A DNA stretch of 17,713 nt, taken from NCBI GenBank assembly GCA_963743595.1, contig CAVURW010000249.1, positions 1 through 17,713 on the forward strand, read 5' to 3'. This stretch comes from CAVURW01 sp963743595. GTDB lineage: Bacteria > Verrucomicrobiota > Verrucomicrobiia > Methylacidiphilales > UBA1321. Position numbers and translations under genes: made by a program. The notes beneath the pieces were generated by a model, which saw only the letters and a program-made list of their open reading frames with translations, did no database searches and was not told the DNA's origin. Shown in pieces: positions 6,933 to 14,034 of this stretch (the first letter of the stretch is position 1; each line of letters opens with the position of its first letter).

Positions 6933-7595
6933 ATGAAACAAGCATTCGCCTTCCTGGTTCTCTTCTTGCTCGTTGGCTGCTTTCTTGTTGGGCGCGCTGC
7001 CGACGATATCGACCAAATCTTGGTTCCATCAAAGTCGGGTGACAATTCTTCGGCCCCGTCCACTTCAGGTGTAGTCCATCCGATCGACGGCACCCTGCCG
7101 ACCGGAGTTGCTGCTTATGCGCCTTATCCTGGCCATCCAATCGCCTCATTGCCTCCAGAGATCGTTGCAGACCTGAAGTTGATTTCCGATGGCTACTTCC
7201 GTGGTGATTTTGGCCCGCTAGCGGACCTCTCTCTACCGGAAATCATGAACGGCATGGGCGGACGCAGTTACGTTATCGGCCTTGCTTCCCAGACCCCACC
7301 GGGCTTTACCCGAGAAGCATTTGGCTCGGGCGCTCCCATGATGGCGTTCTCCTCTGATGCGCGCGACTTTATATTCGTCCACATCTCGTACGGATTCACG
7401 AACGGCACGAGCAAGCGTTACCTCTCCACCACTTACCTGTTCATGAAAAACCGTGGGCCCTGCCGCTGGTTCGTTTGGGATTGCACGGCACTGGGCCGAA
7501 ATCGGCTGGACGGAAAAGCCTTCCGAAGCGCCTACCTCCAAGACTTACCGCCGGAATTGGCGTTTCCTTCCACGGTTTTCTTGTCGCACGGGTAA
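6933..7595 (+). CDS. Secreted or lipid-anchored ILVP-family protein, more divergent member
   Basis: A protein of 220 residues and the most divergent of the three paralogues. GGAG at 6921-6924 lies eight bases before the ATG, the best ribosome-binding site in the cluster. The signal region can be read two ways: Leu-Val-Gly-Cys (residues 13-16) fits a lipobox, while Gly-Arg-Ala-Ala further on fits an ordinary cleavage site. It then has Ile-Asp-Gln-Ile-Leu-Val-Pro, a longer Pro/Gly/Tyr-rich linker, Ser-Leu-Pro-Pro-Glu with the helical segment ending Leu-Ser-Leu-Pro, and Trp-Phe-Val-Trp-Asp-Cys-Thr (Trp codon at 7467). The tail reads Asp-Leu-Pro-Pro-Glu-Leu-x-x-Pro. Its stop lies three bases from the stop of the convergent gene. 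No function can be assigned; retention of the signature in all three copies suggests selection on it. Confidence 0.83.
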   Translation: MKQAFAFLVLFLLVGCFLVGRAADDIDQILVPSKSGDNSSAPSTSGVVHPIDGTLPTGVAAYAPYPGHPIASLPPEIVADLKLISDGYFRGDFGPLADLSLPEIMNGMGGRSYVIGLASQTPPGFTREAFGSGAPMMAFSSDARDFIFVHISYGFTNGTSKRYLSTTYLFMKNRGPCRWFVWDCTALGRNRLDGKAFRSAYLQDLPPELAFPSTVFLSHG

Positions 7596-7598
7596 TTG

Positions 7599-8252
7599 TT
7601 ACTGCCCGCTCCGCTCCTTGATCGTCACATCGGCGGGCGGGGCGAAAAGACTCGGATCTACAGGCAGTTCCTCATAGGAATCATAGATAACGTGCGTCAA
7701 AACTTTGTCGCCATCGGCCACTTCCACAGACTGCGGAATCTGGGTTTTGGCTGCCACCGTAAACGTGATTTTCAGCCCCTCGATCGTCGTCTTGTAGACG
7801 TCCGTGTCGTCCTGACTCGCTCCACCGCTGACGTGGATCGGTTGCACATGATGGTCCTTCATGTAGGCCAGCTCATGGCCCATTGAGAAATTTGTTAGCT
7901 CCGTGGAGTGATGCGCTTGATTAGCCCAAATCGTCATGTAGAAGTTGTGCGTCGGGCTCGGATCGACCGAATGATTGCCTGTTTTGTTCACGAGATTGAT
8001 CATCCAGAGATCCTTTCCGCACACGACTACCAAGCCCTTTAGGTGCATCTGAGGATCTTCCTGTTCTTCGATCCGCCCTTTTTCCGCACCCCAGAGATAG
8101 ACAGTCTTCGTTAACGCCGCGAAGCTCCCTGGCTCGAAAGCTGGGTTCGTATCGTGATAAACGAATTTCAACATCGTTTTCGGATCATCGGCAAACGCAA
8201 CACCCACGCTGAGCGCCATCCCAGCCAGAAGCACACCCCAGTATTTTGTCAT
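7599..8252 (-). CDS. Secreted protein, LolA/DUF4412-like in appearance
   Basis: From the ATG at 8252 this encodes 217 residues. The signal peptide ends Ala-Phe-Ala before Asp-Asp (about residues 1-21). The rest is mostly beta-rich, with a patch of His residues in the middle (His-His around 8-bp repeats of polar residues, and Asp-His-His). The C-terminal stretch Tyr-Glu-Glu-Leu-Pro-Val-Asp-Pro-Ser-Leu-Phe-Ala-Pro-Pro resembles the end of periplasmic LolA-like or DUF4412-type proteins, where a similar phrase closes the beta sheet. That is a resemblance only. The frame stays open up to a TTG at 8288, but this would add 12 residues before a good signal peptide. It is 47 bp downstream of a membrane miniprotein gene on the same strand, and convergent with the ILVP cluster with three bases between stops. 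Confidence 0.75.
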   Translation of the reverse strand: MTKYWGVLLAGMALSVGVAFADDPKTMLKFVYHDTNPAFEPGSFAALTKTVYLWGAEKGRIEEQEDPQMHLKGLVVVCGKDLWMINLVNKTGNHSVDPSPTHNFYMTIWANQAHHSTELTNFSMGHELAYMKDHHVQPIHVSGGASQDDTDVYKTTIEGLKITFTVAAKTQIPQSVEVADGDKVLTHVIYDSYEELPVDPSLFAPPADVTIKERSGQ

Positions 8253-8299
8253 GATCCTAATGAATAGCGGCTCAAGGGCAAAAAACAATCAGCAACCCT

Positions 8300-8494
8300 C
8301 TACCGCCCAAACACACTCAACAGCGCGATACCCATCCCAAAACTGATAAAGCCGAAACTCAGTATAAAAATCGCGAGGAAAACGATAATTCTGCTCGGAC
8401 TCACCGTCTCCTTCCAGATGTACTTACAGATATTATAGGCAATGAAGTAAGCACCTAAAATCGTAAAAATAAGGGCGATTAATAACAGCAGCAT
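8300..8494 (-). CDS. Two-helix membrane miniprotein, unknown function
   Basis: A 64-residue protein with two hydrophobic segments (about residues 2-24 and 36-60) joined by a short polar loop containing Lys, Trp-Lys-Glu and Ser-Pro-Ser-Arg. It should be an inner-membrane hairpin. A G-rich purine tract, GAGGTGGTGG, ends six bases before the ATG and is a plausible ribosome-binding site, which supports translation. It is followed 47 bp later by the secreted protein gene ending at 7599, on the same strand. I do not recognise a family. Membrane hairpins of this size can be stress proteins or subunits of larger complexes, but nothing here points to a specific role. Confidence 0.65.
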   Translation of the reverse strand: MLLLLIALIFTILGAYFIAYNICKYIWKETVSPSRIIVFLAIFILSFGFISFGMGIALLSVFGR

Positions 8495-8770
8495 ATAAGA
8501 CCACCACCTCTAGCGGTAAGGTTAAAGAGCTGCCGTCTCAGGTCAATTGCAATGTGGACGTTGCTTCAAAGAAAACTAATTTTCCGGTCAGGTGAAACTT
8601 TCCTTCCGTTTTGAGAAACCCAGGAGAGCAATATTTAAATTGTAAGTACAATGATATCAACGGCTTACATCATATTTTAGTTTGTGGTACGCCGTAAGCA
8701 CTACACCATCAACGAAACGAGGACTTGAAAGAAATAAACTCCCCGTTCCGATTCTTACTTAGAGATTCAA
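8495..8770. promoter_or_regulatory. AT-rich divergent intergenic region, no gene seen
   Basis: This 276 bp region separates the minus-strand miniprotein gene from the plus-strand L,D-transpeptidase gene and should hold the promoters of both. It is visibly richer in A and T than its flanks, mainly at 8625-8690. A small dyad, TTGTA-AG-TACAA, sits at 8640-8651, and GCTTAC/GTAAGC form a loose inverted repeat further on. I could not place a convincing -35/-10 pair and see no coding frame or structured RNA. Confidence 0.4.
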
Positions 8771-9340
8771 ATGAAAACGACAAAATGTTCAATGCTGGCC
8801 GCCCTTTCTTTAACACTTATTACCAATAATTCTTGGGCAGGCGGATTTGGCCTCGACAGTAAACACGGTTCAAGTCCCGTAACAACAACCTCTTCCGTAT
8901 CGGTTGACTACGCTAAATATAATTGGATCTGCTCGCCGGGTGATACTGCAGAGAGCACTGTAACACACATTGTTGTCTCATTAGCTGACCAACGTCTCTA
9001 TGCCTATAACGGACAACAGTTAGTGGCGTGGAGTAACATTTCCAGCGGTCGTGTCGGCCACGAAACTCCCACCGGCACATTCGTCGTGACGGAGAAGGAC
9101 CCGGATCACCACTCGAACATCTATGATAACGCTCCGATGCCCTTCTTCATGCGTCTGACCGATAATGGTGTGGGTCTGCATGCCGGTTTCTTACCGGGTT
9201 ACCCCGCCTCACATGGATGTGTCCGGTTACCCTTTAGCATGGCGAAAGAGCTGTTCCAACATGTGGAATCGGGCACGCAAGTGGATATCGTGAGCACGCC
9301 GGTCACGAACGACACCAGCGTGAAACTCGCCTCTAACTAA
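8771..9340 (+). CDS. L,D-transpeptidase (YkuD domain), soluble periplasmic
   Basis: A protein of 189 residues with a Sec signal peptide (about 1-23, ending Ser-Trp-Ala before Gly-Gly) and no lipobox. A Ser/Thr-rich linker leads to a YkuD domain (about 65-180) with His137 and Ser-His-Gly-Cys-Val-Arg at 147-152; Cys150 is the nucleophile. Upstream motifs typical of the family are Gln-Arg-Leu-Tyr-Ala-Tyr and Thr-Pro-Thr-Gly-Thr-Phe. It should form 3-3 peptidoglycan cross-links or related bonds in the periplasm. It differs from the lipoprotein at 867-1556 in anchoring and shares the Asp-His before a Ser-rich turn, so the two are distant paralogues rather than a recent duplication. It is followed 59 bp later by a sigma-54 response regulator gene on the same strand, a possible but unproven regulatory link. 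Confidence 0.92.
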   Translation: MKTTKCSMLAALSLTLITNNSWAGGFGLDSKHGSSPVTTTSSVSVDYAKYNWICSPGDTAESTVTHIVVSLADQRLYAYNGQQLVAWSNISSGRVGHETPTGTFVVTEKDPDHHSNIYDNAPMPFFMRLTDNGVGLHAGFLPGYPASHGCVRLPFSMAKELFQHVESGTQVDIVSTPVTNDTSVKLASN

Positions 9341-9380
9341 CCCGCCTCTTATCGACATTCGATTGGCTTTATGTCTCCAG

Positions 9381-9396
9381 CGCAGTTAATACTGCG
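9381..9396 (+). promoter_or_regulatory. Palindrome directly before the response regulator start
   Basis: CGCAGT-TAAT-ACTGCG is a perfect 6 bp inverted repeat around four bases. It ends three bases before the ATG at 9400 and so covers the ribosome-binding position. As RNA it would be a tight hairpin that could lower translation; as DNA it could be an operator, for example for autoregulation. No separate Shine-Dalgarno site is visible. Confidence 0.4.
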
Positions 9397-9399
9397 AGA

Positions 9400-10821
9400 A
9401 TGAAGCCAGCCCACATCCTCCTGATCGAAGACGATGAGAGTTTGGTCGAGATCATCCGGGATGCGTTAGAATCCGCTGGGTACGAAGTGACCGTAGCGAC
9501 AAACGGTCAGCAGGGATTCAATCTGGCGAGGAAATTTGAATACGACACGCTGCTCACCGATTTCCAGTTACCCGATATGGATGGTCTGGAAATTGTGCAA
9601 AAGCTGCACGCGGAAAAGCCCCATTTTCCCATGATTGTGATGACGGCCCATCATTCGACAGAGATCGCCATTCAGGCGACTCGCCAGGGTGCCTGGGATT
9701 ACCTGATGAAGCCGTTCCCCTTACCGCACATGCTCCGTCTCGTCGAAAATTCTGTTCAGTGCCGCCGATTAGCTGCTCGATCAGTGGTCATAGAAGCCGA
9801 TGAGTCAGGCGGCGATTCGATCATTGGCCGCTCTCTGCCGATGCAGGAGGTTTACAAGGAGATCGGGCGGGTAGCGGCTAAGCCAGTCACCGTGTTGATT
9901 CGCGGCGAGACGGGGACGGGCAAGGAGCTCATTGCTCGTGCTCTCTTTCGGTATAGTGACCGGCTTCAAAAACCATTTGTGACCGTTAACTGCGCTGCGA
10001 TTCCCGAGACGCTCTTAGAAAGTGAATTGTTTGGCCACGAAAAAGGGGCGTTCACCGGTGCTGAGGAACGACGGATCGGTCGCTTTGAGCAGGCCGATAG
10101 AGGCACGCTGTTTCTGGATGAGATCGGGGAACTCTCCATGGGTACCCAAGCCAAACTGCTCCGGGTTCTCCAGGAGAAAACGTTCTCGCGAGTGGGCGGG
10201 AAGGAGAGCATATCTGTGGACGTTCGAGTCATCGCGGCCACGCACGTCGATTTGGAAACGGCGATTGCACAAGATCGCTTTCGTGAGGATCTGTTTTATC
10301 GATTGAACGTAGTGACGCTTTCGCTTCCACCGTTGCGCGAGCGAAGGGAAGACATCCCGCTTCTAGTCCACTATTTCATGAAGCGATTTGGCGAATCGCT
10401 CCAGGTCCCTAATGCCACGATTCTTCCGGAAGCGCTGGAACTTCTGGAGAAACAAGACTGGCCCGGCAACATTCGCCAGTTGGAAAATGTGGTGCGCAAG
10501 GCTCTTCTGAATGCCCGCGGATTCCCCGTCGGTCCGATCGATGTAACTAAAGGTCTCTCGAAGATTCCTCTCGCCCGTAATGAGAACAGTTCCTGGCAGG
10601 AATTCGTGAGCGAAACAGTCGAAGCGGCAAGTCGCGGCGAACTCGAAGACGCTCTGAAGATTCTCCAGGGCAAAATTGAACAGGAAGCGTTACGCCACGC
10701 GATTGAGCTGGCCGAGGGCAACCGTGCGAAAGCGGCCCGTTGGCTGGGCATTTCGATGCCGACAATTCGCGAGAAATTGCGCCATTACGAGTTAGAGCCG
10801 AAGCTACCGACTACCAATTAA
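9400..10821 (+). CDS. NtrC-family sigma-54-dependent response regulator
   Basis: This 473-residue protein has the full three-part layout. The receiver domain (about 4-120) carries acidic Asp11 and Asp12, phospho-acceptor Asp54, Thr82 and Lys104. The AAA+ domain (about 140-370) has Walker A Gly-Glu-Thr-Gly-Thr-Gly-Lys at 169-175, the sigma-54 contact motif Gly-Ala-Phe-Thr-Gly-Ala at 216-221, and Walker B ending Asp240-Glu241. A Fis-type helix-turn-helix closes the protein (about 425-468). It should bind enhancers and drive ATP-dependent open complex formation by sigma-54 RNA polymerase once phosphorylated. No histidine kinase gene is in the window, so the partner is elsewhere. The 3' end overlaps that of the convergent VOC gene by 11 bp. 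The regulon is unknown; I found no good -24/-12 site nearby. Confidence 0.95.
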   Translation: MKPAHILLIEDDESLVEIIRDALESAGYEVTVATNGQQGFNLARKFEYDTLLTDFQLPDMDGLEIVQKLHAEKPHFPMIVMTAHHSTEIAIQATRQGAWDYLMKPFPLPHMLRLVENSVQCRRLAARSVVIEADESGGDSIIGRSLPMQEVYKEIGRVAAKPVTVLIRGETGTGKELIARALFRYSDRLQKPFVTVNCAAIPETLLESELFGHEKGAFTGAEERRIGRFEQADRGTLFLDEIGELSMGTQAKLLRVLQEKTFSRVGGKESISVDVRVIAATHVDLETAIAQDRFREDLFYRLNVVTLSLPPLRERREDIPLLVHYFMKRFGESLQVPNATILPEALELLEKQDWPGNIRQLENVVRKALLNARGFPVGPIDVTKGLSKIPLARNENSSWQEFVSETVEAASRGELEDALKILQGKIEQEALRHAIELAEGNRAKAARWLGISMPTIREKLRHYELEPKLPTTN

Positions 10822-11224
10822 CCACGCAGTTTGCGCCTGTGAATTGTGAACTCTCGGGTGTGTATTGATGAAATTCCACGTCGACTCCATCCGGGTCTTT
10901 GCACCACACCTGCCAGCTATGATCGACGCCTAATTTCTTGTCGGTAACCGCGATTCCCTTCGTTACCAACAACTCACGTAACGCCTCGATATCCCCGACT
11001 TCAAAACAGATGTGGGTAATCGATTTTTTGCCGGCCGCCGGTTCCTCATTGGTCTTGAAAAATTCGATGAAATGCAGTGGATCTATTTGGAGGTAAAAGC
11101 CGTAATGCTGCCCATCCTTTAGGAAGTCGAACTTCTTCTGAAGTCCCAGGACGCCGCAGTAAAAGTCGTGAGTCTTTTGTAGATCCTTTGAAAGAATGCA
11201 CAGATGGGCAAGCGTCTTGATCAT
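10811..11224 (-). CDS. VOC/glyoxalase-fold protein
   Basis: A protein of 137 residues with the paired beta-alpha-beta-beta-beta modules of the vicinal oxygen chelate superfamily. The four usual metal positions are all present: His7, Glu54, His71 and Glu117 (the last in Asp-Val-Glu-Phe-His, after Asp-Pro-Asp-Gly). This points to an active metal enzyme such as a lactoylglutathione lyase-like protein, but VOC proteins catalyse many reactions and the substrate cannot be read here. I chose the ATG at 11224, where the fold begins; the frame extends to a GTG at 11260, adding 12 residues with no obvious role. Neither start has a clear Shine-Dalgarno site. It is cytosolic and a singleton, convergent with the response regulator gene and divergent from the XylR-like gene. 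Confidence 0.85.
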   Translation of the reverse strand: MIKTLAHLCILSKDLQKTHDFYCGVLGLQKKFDFLKDGQHYGFYLQIDPLHFIEFFKTNEEPAAGKKSITHICFEVGDIEALRELLVTKGIAVTDKKLGVDHSWQVWCKDPDGVDVEFHQYTPESSQFTGANCVVNW

Positions 11225-11431
11225 TTGGCGGAGAGTAGCCTTTTCGAGTTCTTGCGCCACTATATACGCACGCGCTTTTGTATTTCTCTGTGCGCAGTTA
11301 CTTAAACTAAATCAAGCCGACGCCGGTGAGTGCTCCCAAGTGTACAATCTTTTCTTCGGAACGGCGTTTAGCTTCTCGAAGGCGTTTTTGCTGGTGTAGT
11401 ACGCTCGGGCACAGCTAAATTGTCGTTTTTT

Positions 11432-11491
11432 TTGACATAATTGCCGATTTCCGTATTGTAAGCTTGGCTTCTGGGCTAAACATACTATACT
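11432..11491 (+). promoter_or_regulatory. Candidate tandem sigma-70 promoters for the XylR-like gene
   Basis: Two arrangements are visible. A perfect -35 TTGACA at 11432-11437, after a T-run, is followed by a 16 bp spacer and TATTGT at 11454-11459 (4 of 6). Downstream, TTGGCT at 11464-11469 is followed by a 16 bp spacer and TATACT at 11486-11491 (5 of 6). Either would give a short leader before the proposed start at 11510. The rest of the 285 bp divergent gap (11225-11509) shows no gene that I can support. Confidence 0.45.
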
Positions 11492-11509
11492 AAAGCGCAA
11501 GAAACGACC

Positions 11510-12727
11510 TTGAATTCTACATCTCCTAAAATAGTTAATGCCTCTAAACGCAAGGAGCGCTTCACTCCTACTAAACGCCCCTCACATCAATACTCGGTTC
11601 TGATGATCCTGGGTAATTATCAAGTAGCAGTGCACCGGGGTGTTGCCAAATTTGCAATGGAACATGGCTGGAACTTGAACGCTGAGATGGCTCACGTCCC
11701 GGTGCTGCCTTACGGCTGGTCTGGAAACGGAATCATCGCCGGTTTAGCTGAGTGGGAGGAACCGATCCACTTTCTGCAAGATCCCTCGATCCGTAAAATC
11801 CCGACCGTCGATCTTTACGATATTCGCATGGAGATTCCCCTGCCCCGCGTAGTCGGCGATCACGAGATGATCGGCAGATTGGCAGCGGAGTATTTTCTTA
11901 AAGGGGGATGGAGTCGATTTGCCTGGTTTTCACGTGTAAATAATAACGTCTCGATGCTGCGCAAACGGGCATACGATGAGACGTTGAAAGCTGCGGGATT
12001 TAGTGCATTCACGCTTGCTCCCTCCGCAGTGGATAAAGGTTCGTGGCAATCAATTCAATTGGCAGTGCTCCGGGATTTCCGCGCGATCGGCTTTCCTCTG
12101 GCAGTCTTCGCCTACAACGACTACGACGCGTCCTTCATCCAAAATGTATGCACCGTCGGCGGCATCAGCGTTCCAGATGAAGTGGCCGTCTTAGGCGTCG
12201 ATAACAATCCCCTCACCGTCAATTGTTTGCCGGTTCATCTTTCCAGCATCCGCCATGATTTGGAGAGTATCGGGTACCAAGGTGCCGCGCTACTTCATCA
12301 CTTGATGCAAGGCGGAAAACCGCCCAAAGAACCACCATCGATTCAGCCGCTGGGCATCGCGGAGCGGGCCAGCACGGAGACGATTCCGGTTCAAGATCCC
12401 TTGATTCGTCGTGTGATTACGCACATGAAGAAGAATCTCGCGAACAAGATTACGGTTTCGGATCTAACGGTGGTTGCAGGTGTTTCGCGCCGTTCGCTAG
12501 AAATCTCTTTTAAGAAAGAGACTCGCCGAACGTTGTTTGAGCAATTGAACATCTTCCGGTTGCATGAGGCGCGTCGCTTGCTTGAGGAGACCAGTCTTTC
12601 CGTCACTCAGATTGCCAAGCAATCCGGGTTTTCCACAGCCCCCCATTTACATCGAGAATTCCGGAAGCATTTCAACGCCACACCTCGTGATTGGCGGATA
12701 CGAATCGCCGAGCACGGCTCTCACTAG
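11510..12727 (+). CDS. XylR-type transcriptional regulator (LacI-like sugar-binding domain plus AraC helix-turn-helix)
   Basis: A protein of 405 residues. After a basic, probably disordered N terminus (1-27) comes a periplasmic-binding-protein-like effector domain of the LacI/Peripla_BP_3 type (about 28-285), with the typical ending in which Asp-Glu-Val-Ala-Val-Leu-Gly-Val-Asp-Asn-Asn is followed by a Leu-Ser-Ser-Ile segment. The C-terminal 105 residues form an AraC double helix-turn-helix, including the conserved Ala-x-x-Ser-Gly-Phe-Ser in the second motif. This is the layout of E. coli XylR, so a sugar or related small ligand is expected. The start is probably TTG at 11510: a stop lies in frame at 11477 and the first ATG is codon 32, inside the first beta strand of the effector domain. 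No sugar-use gene is adjacent, so the target is unknown. Confidence 0.9.
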   Translation: MNSTSPKIVNASKRKERFTPTKRPSHQYSVLMILGNYQVAVHRGVAKFAMEHGWNLNAEMAHVPVLPYGWSGNGIIAGLAEWEEPIHFLQDPSIRKIPTVDLYDIRMEIPLPRVVGDHEMIGRLAAEYFLKGGWSRFAWFSRVNNNVSMLRKRAYDETLKAAGFSAFTLAPSAVDKGSWQSIQLAVLRDFRAIGFPLAVFAYNDYDASFIQNVCTVGGISVPDEVAVLGVDNNPLTVNCLPVHLSSIRHDLESIGYQGAALLHHLMQGGKPPKEPPSIQPLGIAERASTETIPVQDPLIRRVITHMKKNLANKITVSDLTVVAGVSRRSLEISFKKETRRTLFEQLNIFRLHEARRLLEETSLSVTQIAKQSGFSTAPHLHREFRKHFNATPRDWRIRIAEHGSH

Positions 12728-12747
12728 CAAGCCTCTCAAATGGCACC

Positions 12748-12771
12748 CGCCAGATTTCGACGAATCTGGCG
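12748..12771. terminator. Hairpin between convergent genes, candidate shared terminator
   Basis: CGCCAGATT (12748-12756) and AATCTGGCG (12763-12771) form a perfect 9 bp stem around TCGACG. It sits in the 77 bp gap between the XylR-like stop and the stop of the minus-strand gene at 12805, the expected place for a bidirectional terminator. No T-run follows on either strand, so it does not meet the classical intrinsic form. Confidence 0.5.
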
Positions 12772-12804
12772 AATTGCGTGAGCAATAGCTATAATTGAGA
12801 GCGA

Positions 12805-14010
12805 CTACTGCGCGCCGAAGACCATTGTCTTTCCCGTAAAGACGGAGGGCATATCGGATTTCGACGGAATGGTGGCGGGGGCCATCTGGAATACGGGGTA
12901 ATCACCTTTTTCCGAGGTATCTCCATCCTCTTCGATCAGGAGAACAAAACCGGAAAAACCGCCCGGCCCCTCACCGATTAAGATATCGATAGACATCGGC
13001 TGAGACGCATCCACATTAAACCACTTTCCACAGAAGAGATGATGTCCGCTGGGCCCTGGAATATCCTCGTCCCGAGCATTGGCAGATTCGTCCAGCTTTT
13101 CTCCCGGATAACTGGCATCGAGCACATTGTTGTCCCCTAAACGCACCACCAAAAAATCGTCGCCGAACCCGAGGAAGCGGAAGCGGCCGGTCTTGGGCGG
13201 TATCATCGTCCCGTGATAGTGAATCACCCAGCGCCGTGCGGTCACCTTATCCTGTACCTTAAAAGCTTTCGTCGCTTCTTCAGAATGGCGGGTCGGGATA
13301 AAAATCTGGGTTGCTTCGAGTGCCGATGGCGACTTGTAATAGCGATCTAAGATGTCCTGGTTCCAACTCTTCACGTACTCACGCAGGACTTTGAGACCCT
13401 CCTTGGTCTGCGGCAATCCAGCGAATCCGGGGTAATAAGAATCGACCGTTTCTGGAGGCGATATCGCCATGGGCGTAGCCGTGCCATCCGGAGTTTGTTT
13501 GAGATCGTACAATTCGCCGATTAATCCAGGGACTCCGGAATCGGGGCTATCACCAAAAGGATTCGAGTGGCTTAAGCCGCCGCCGGTGGTTCCCGCAGCA
13601 AGACCTGAACTGGCCGATGCCGCAAATGTGGGTAGCGAGAGGGACGAAACCGAAAGGGAGCTGCTGGCATTGAACTTAATCGCAGAGGGCGAGATGGAGA
13701 CGATGACGCTGGGGGGAGTTACGGGAGGCGGTGCCACGACCGTCGTTGGGTCAGCAATGCTCTTGGCAGCTTCGCCTCCTTTGGCCGGTGGCTTTGGCGG
13801 TGGTGGCGGAACGGGCTTGATCTTCGTACTGACCATGACCTCGACTATTGTCGGCGCGACAAAATTATAGATCACCATCGTGCCAAGCATGAGCAGAATG
13901 GCGACATTGACGACGAGAATTGCCGTAAACGTCCCTGCTTTCTCGACCCACTTATTTTTCGCGGATCGTTTCTGATTTTCCAGTTGAGTGACACGGGGAG
14001 TTTGAACCAT
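12805..14010 (-). CDS. Membrane-anchored protein with TonB-like proline-rich N terminus and PA14-like C-terminal region
   Basis: A protein of 401 residues. A basic cytoplasmic tail (1-25) precedes one transmembrane segment (about 27-52). A Pro-Pro-Lys-type stretch at 66-75 looks just like the rigid part of TonB. A low-complexity Ser/Ala/Gly linker (about 105-160) follows. From 162 the sequence reads Gly-Leu-Ile-Gly-Glu-Leu-Tyr-Asp-Leu-Lys, and at 270-285 Ile-Pro-Pro-Lys-Thr-Gly-Arg-Phe-Arg-Phe ends in Asp-Asp-Phe, which resembles PA14-type beta sandwiches that often bind carbohydrate. There is no TonB C-terminal domain, so energy transduction is not supported. The gene starts 24 bp after the stop of the secreted protein gene and is probably last in the Verru_Chthon A operon. 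The topology is confident; the PA14 call is moderate. Confidence 0.75.
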   Translation of the reverse strand: MVQTPRVTQLENQKRSAKNKWVEKAGTFTAILVVNVAILLMLGTMVIYNFVAPTIVEVMVSTKIKPVPPPPPKPPAKGGEAAKSIADPTTVVAPPPVTPPSVIVSISPSAIKFNASSSLSVSSLSLPTFAASASSGLAAGTTGGGLSHSNPFGDSPDSGVPGLIGELYDLKQTPDGTATPMAISPPETVDSYYPGFAGLPQTKEGLKVLREYVKSWNQDILDRYYKSPSALEATQIFIPTRHSEEATKAFKVQDKVTARRWVIHYHGTMIPPKTGRFRFLGFGDDFLVVRLGDNNVLDASYPGEKLDESANARDEDIPGPSGHHLFCGKWFNVDASQPMSIDILIGEGPGGFSGFVLLIEEDGDTSEKGDYPVFQMAPATIPSKSDMPSVFTGKTMVFGAQ

Positions 14011-14034
14011 ATGGGTCTTTCGTTTGCGATGTTA

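Noticed and set aside
11312..11500. A 62-codon open frame on the minus strand between the VOC gene and the XylR-like gene
   Set aside because: It lies over the promoter-like region, has no ribosome-binding site, and its composition is that of random translation (many Lys, Gln and Ser, no recognisable pattern).
13469..13870. A 133-codon plus-strand open frame rich in Gly and Leu
   Set aside because: It is the antisense reading of the Pro- and Ser-rich linker of the membrane-anchored protein gene; Pro-rich codons give Gly-rich reverse translations.
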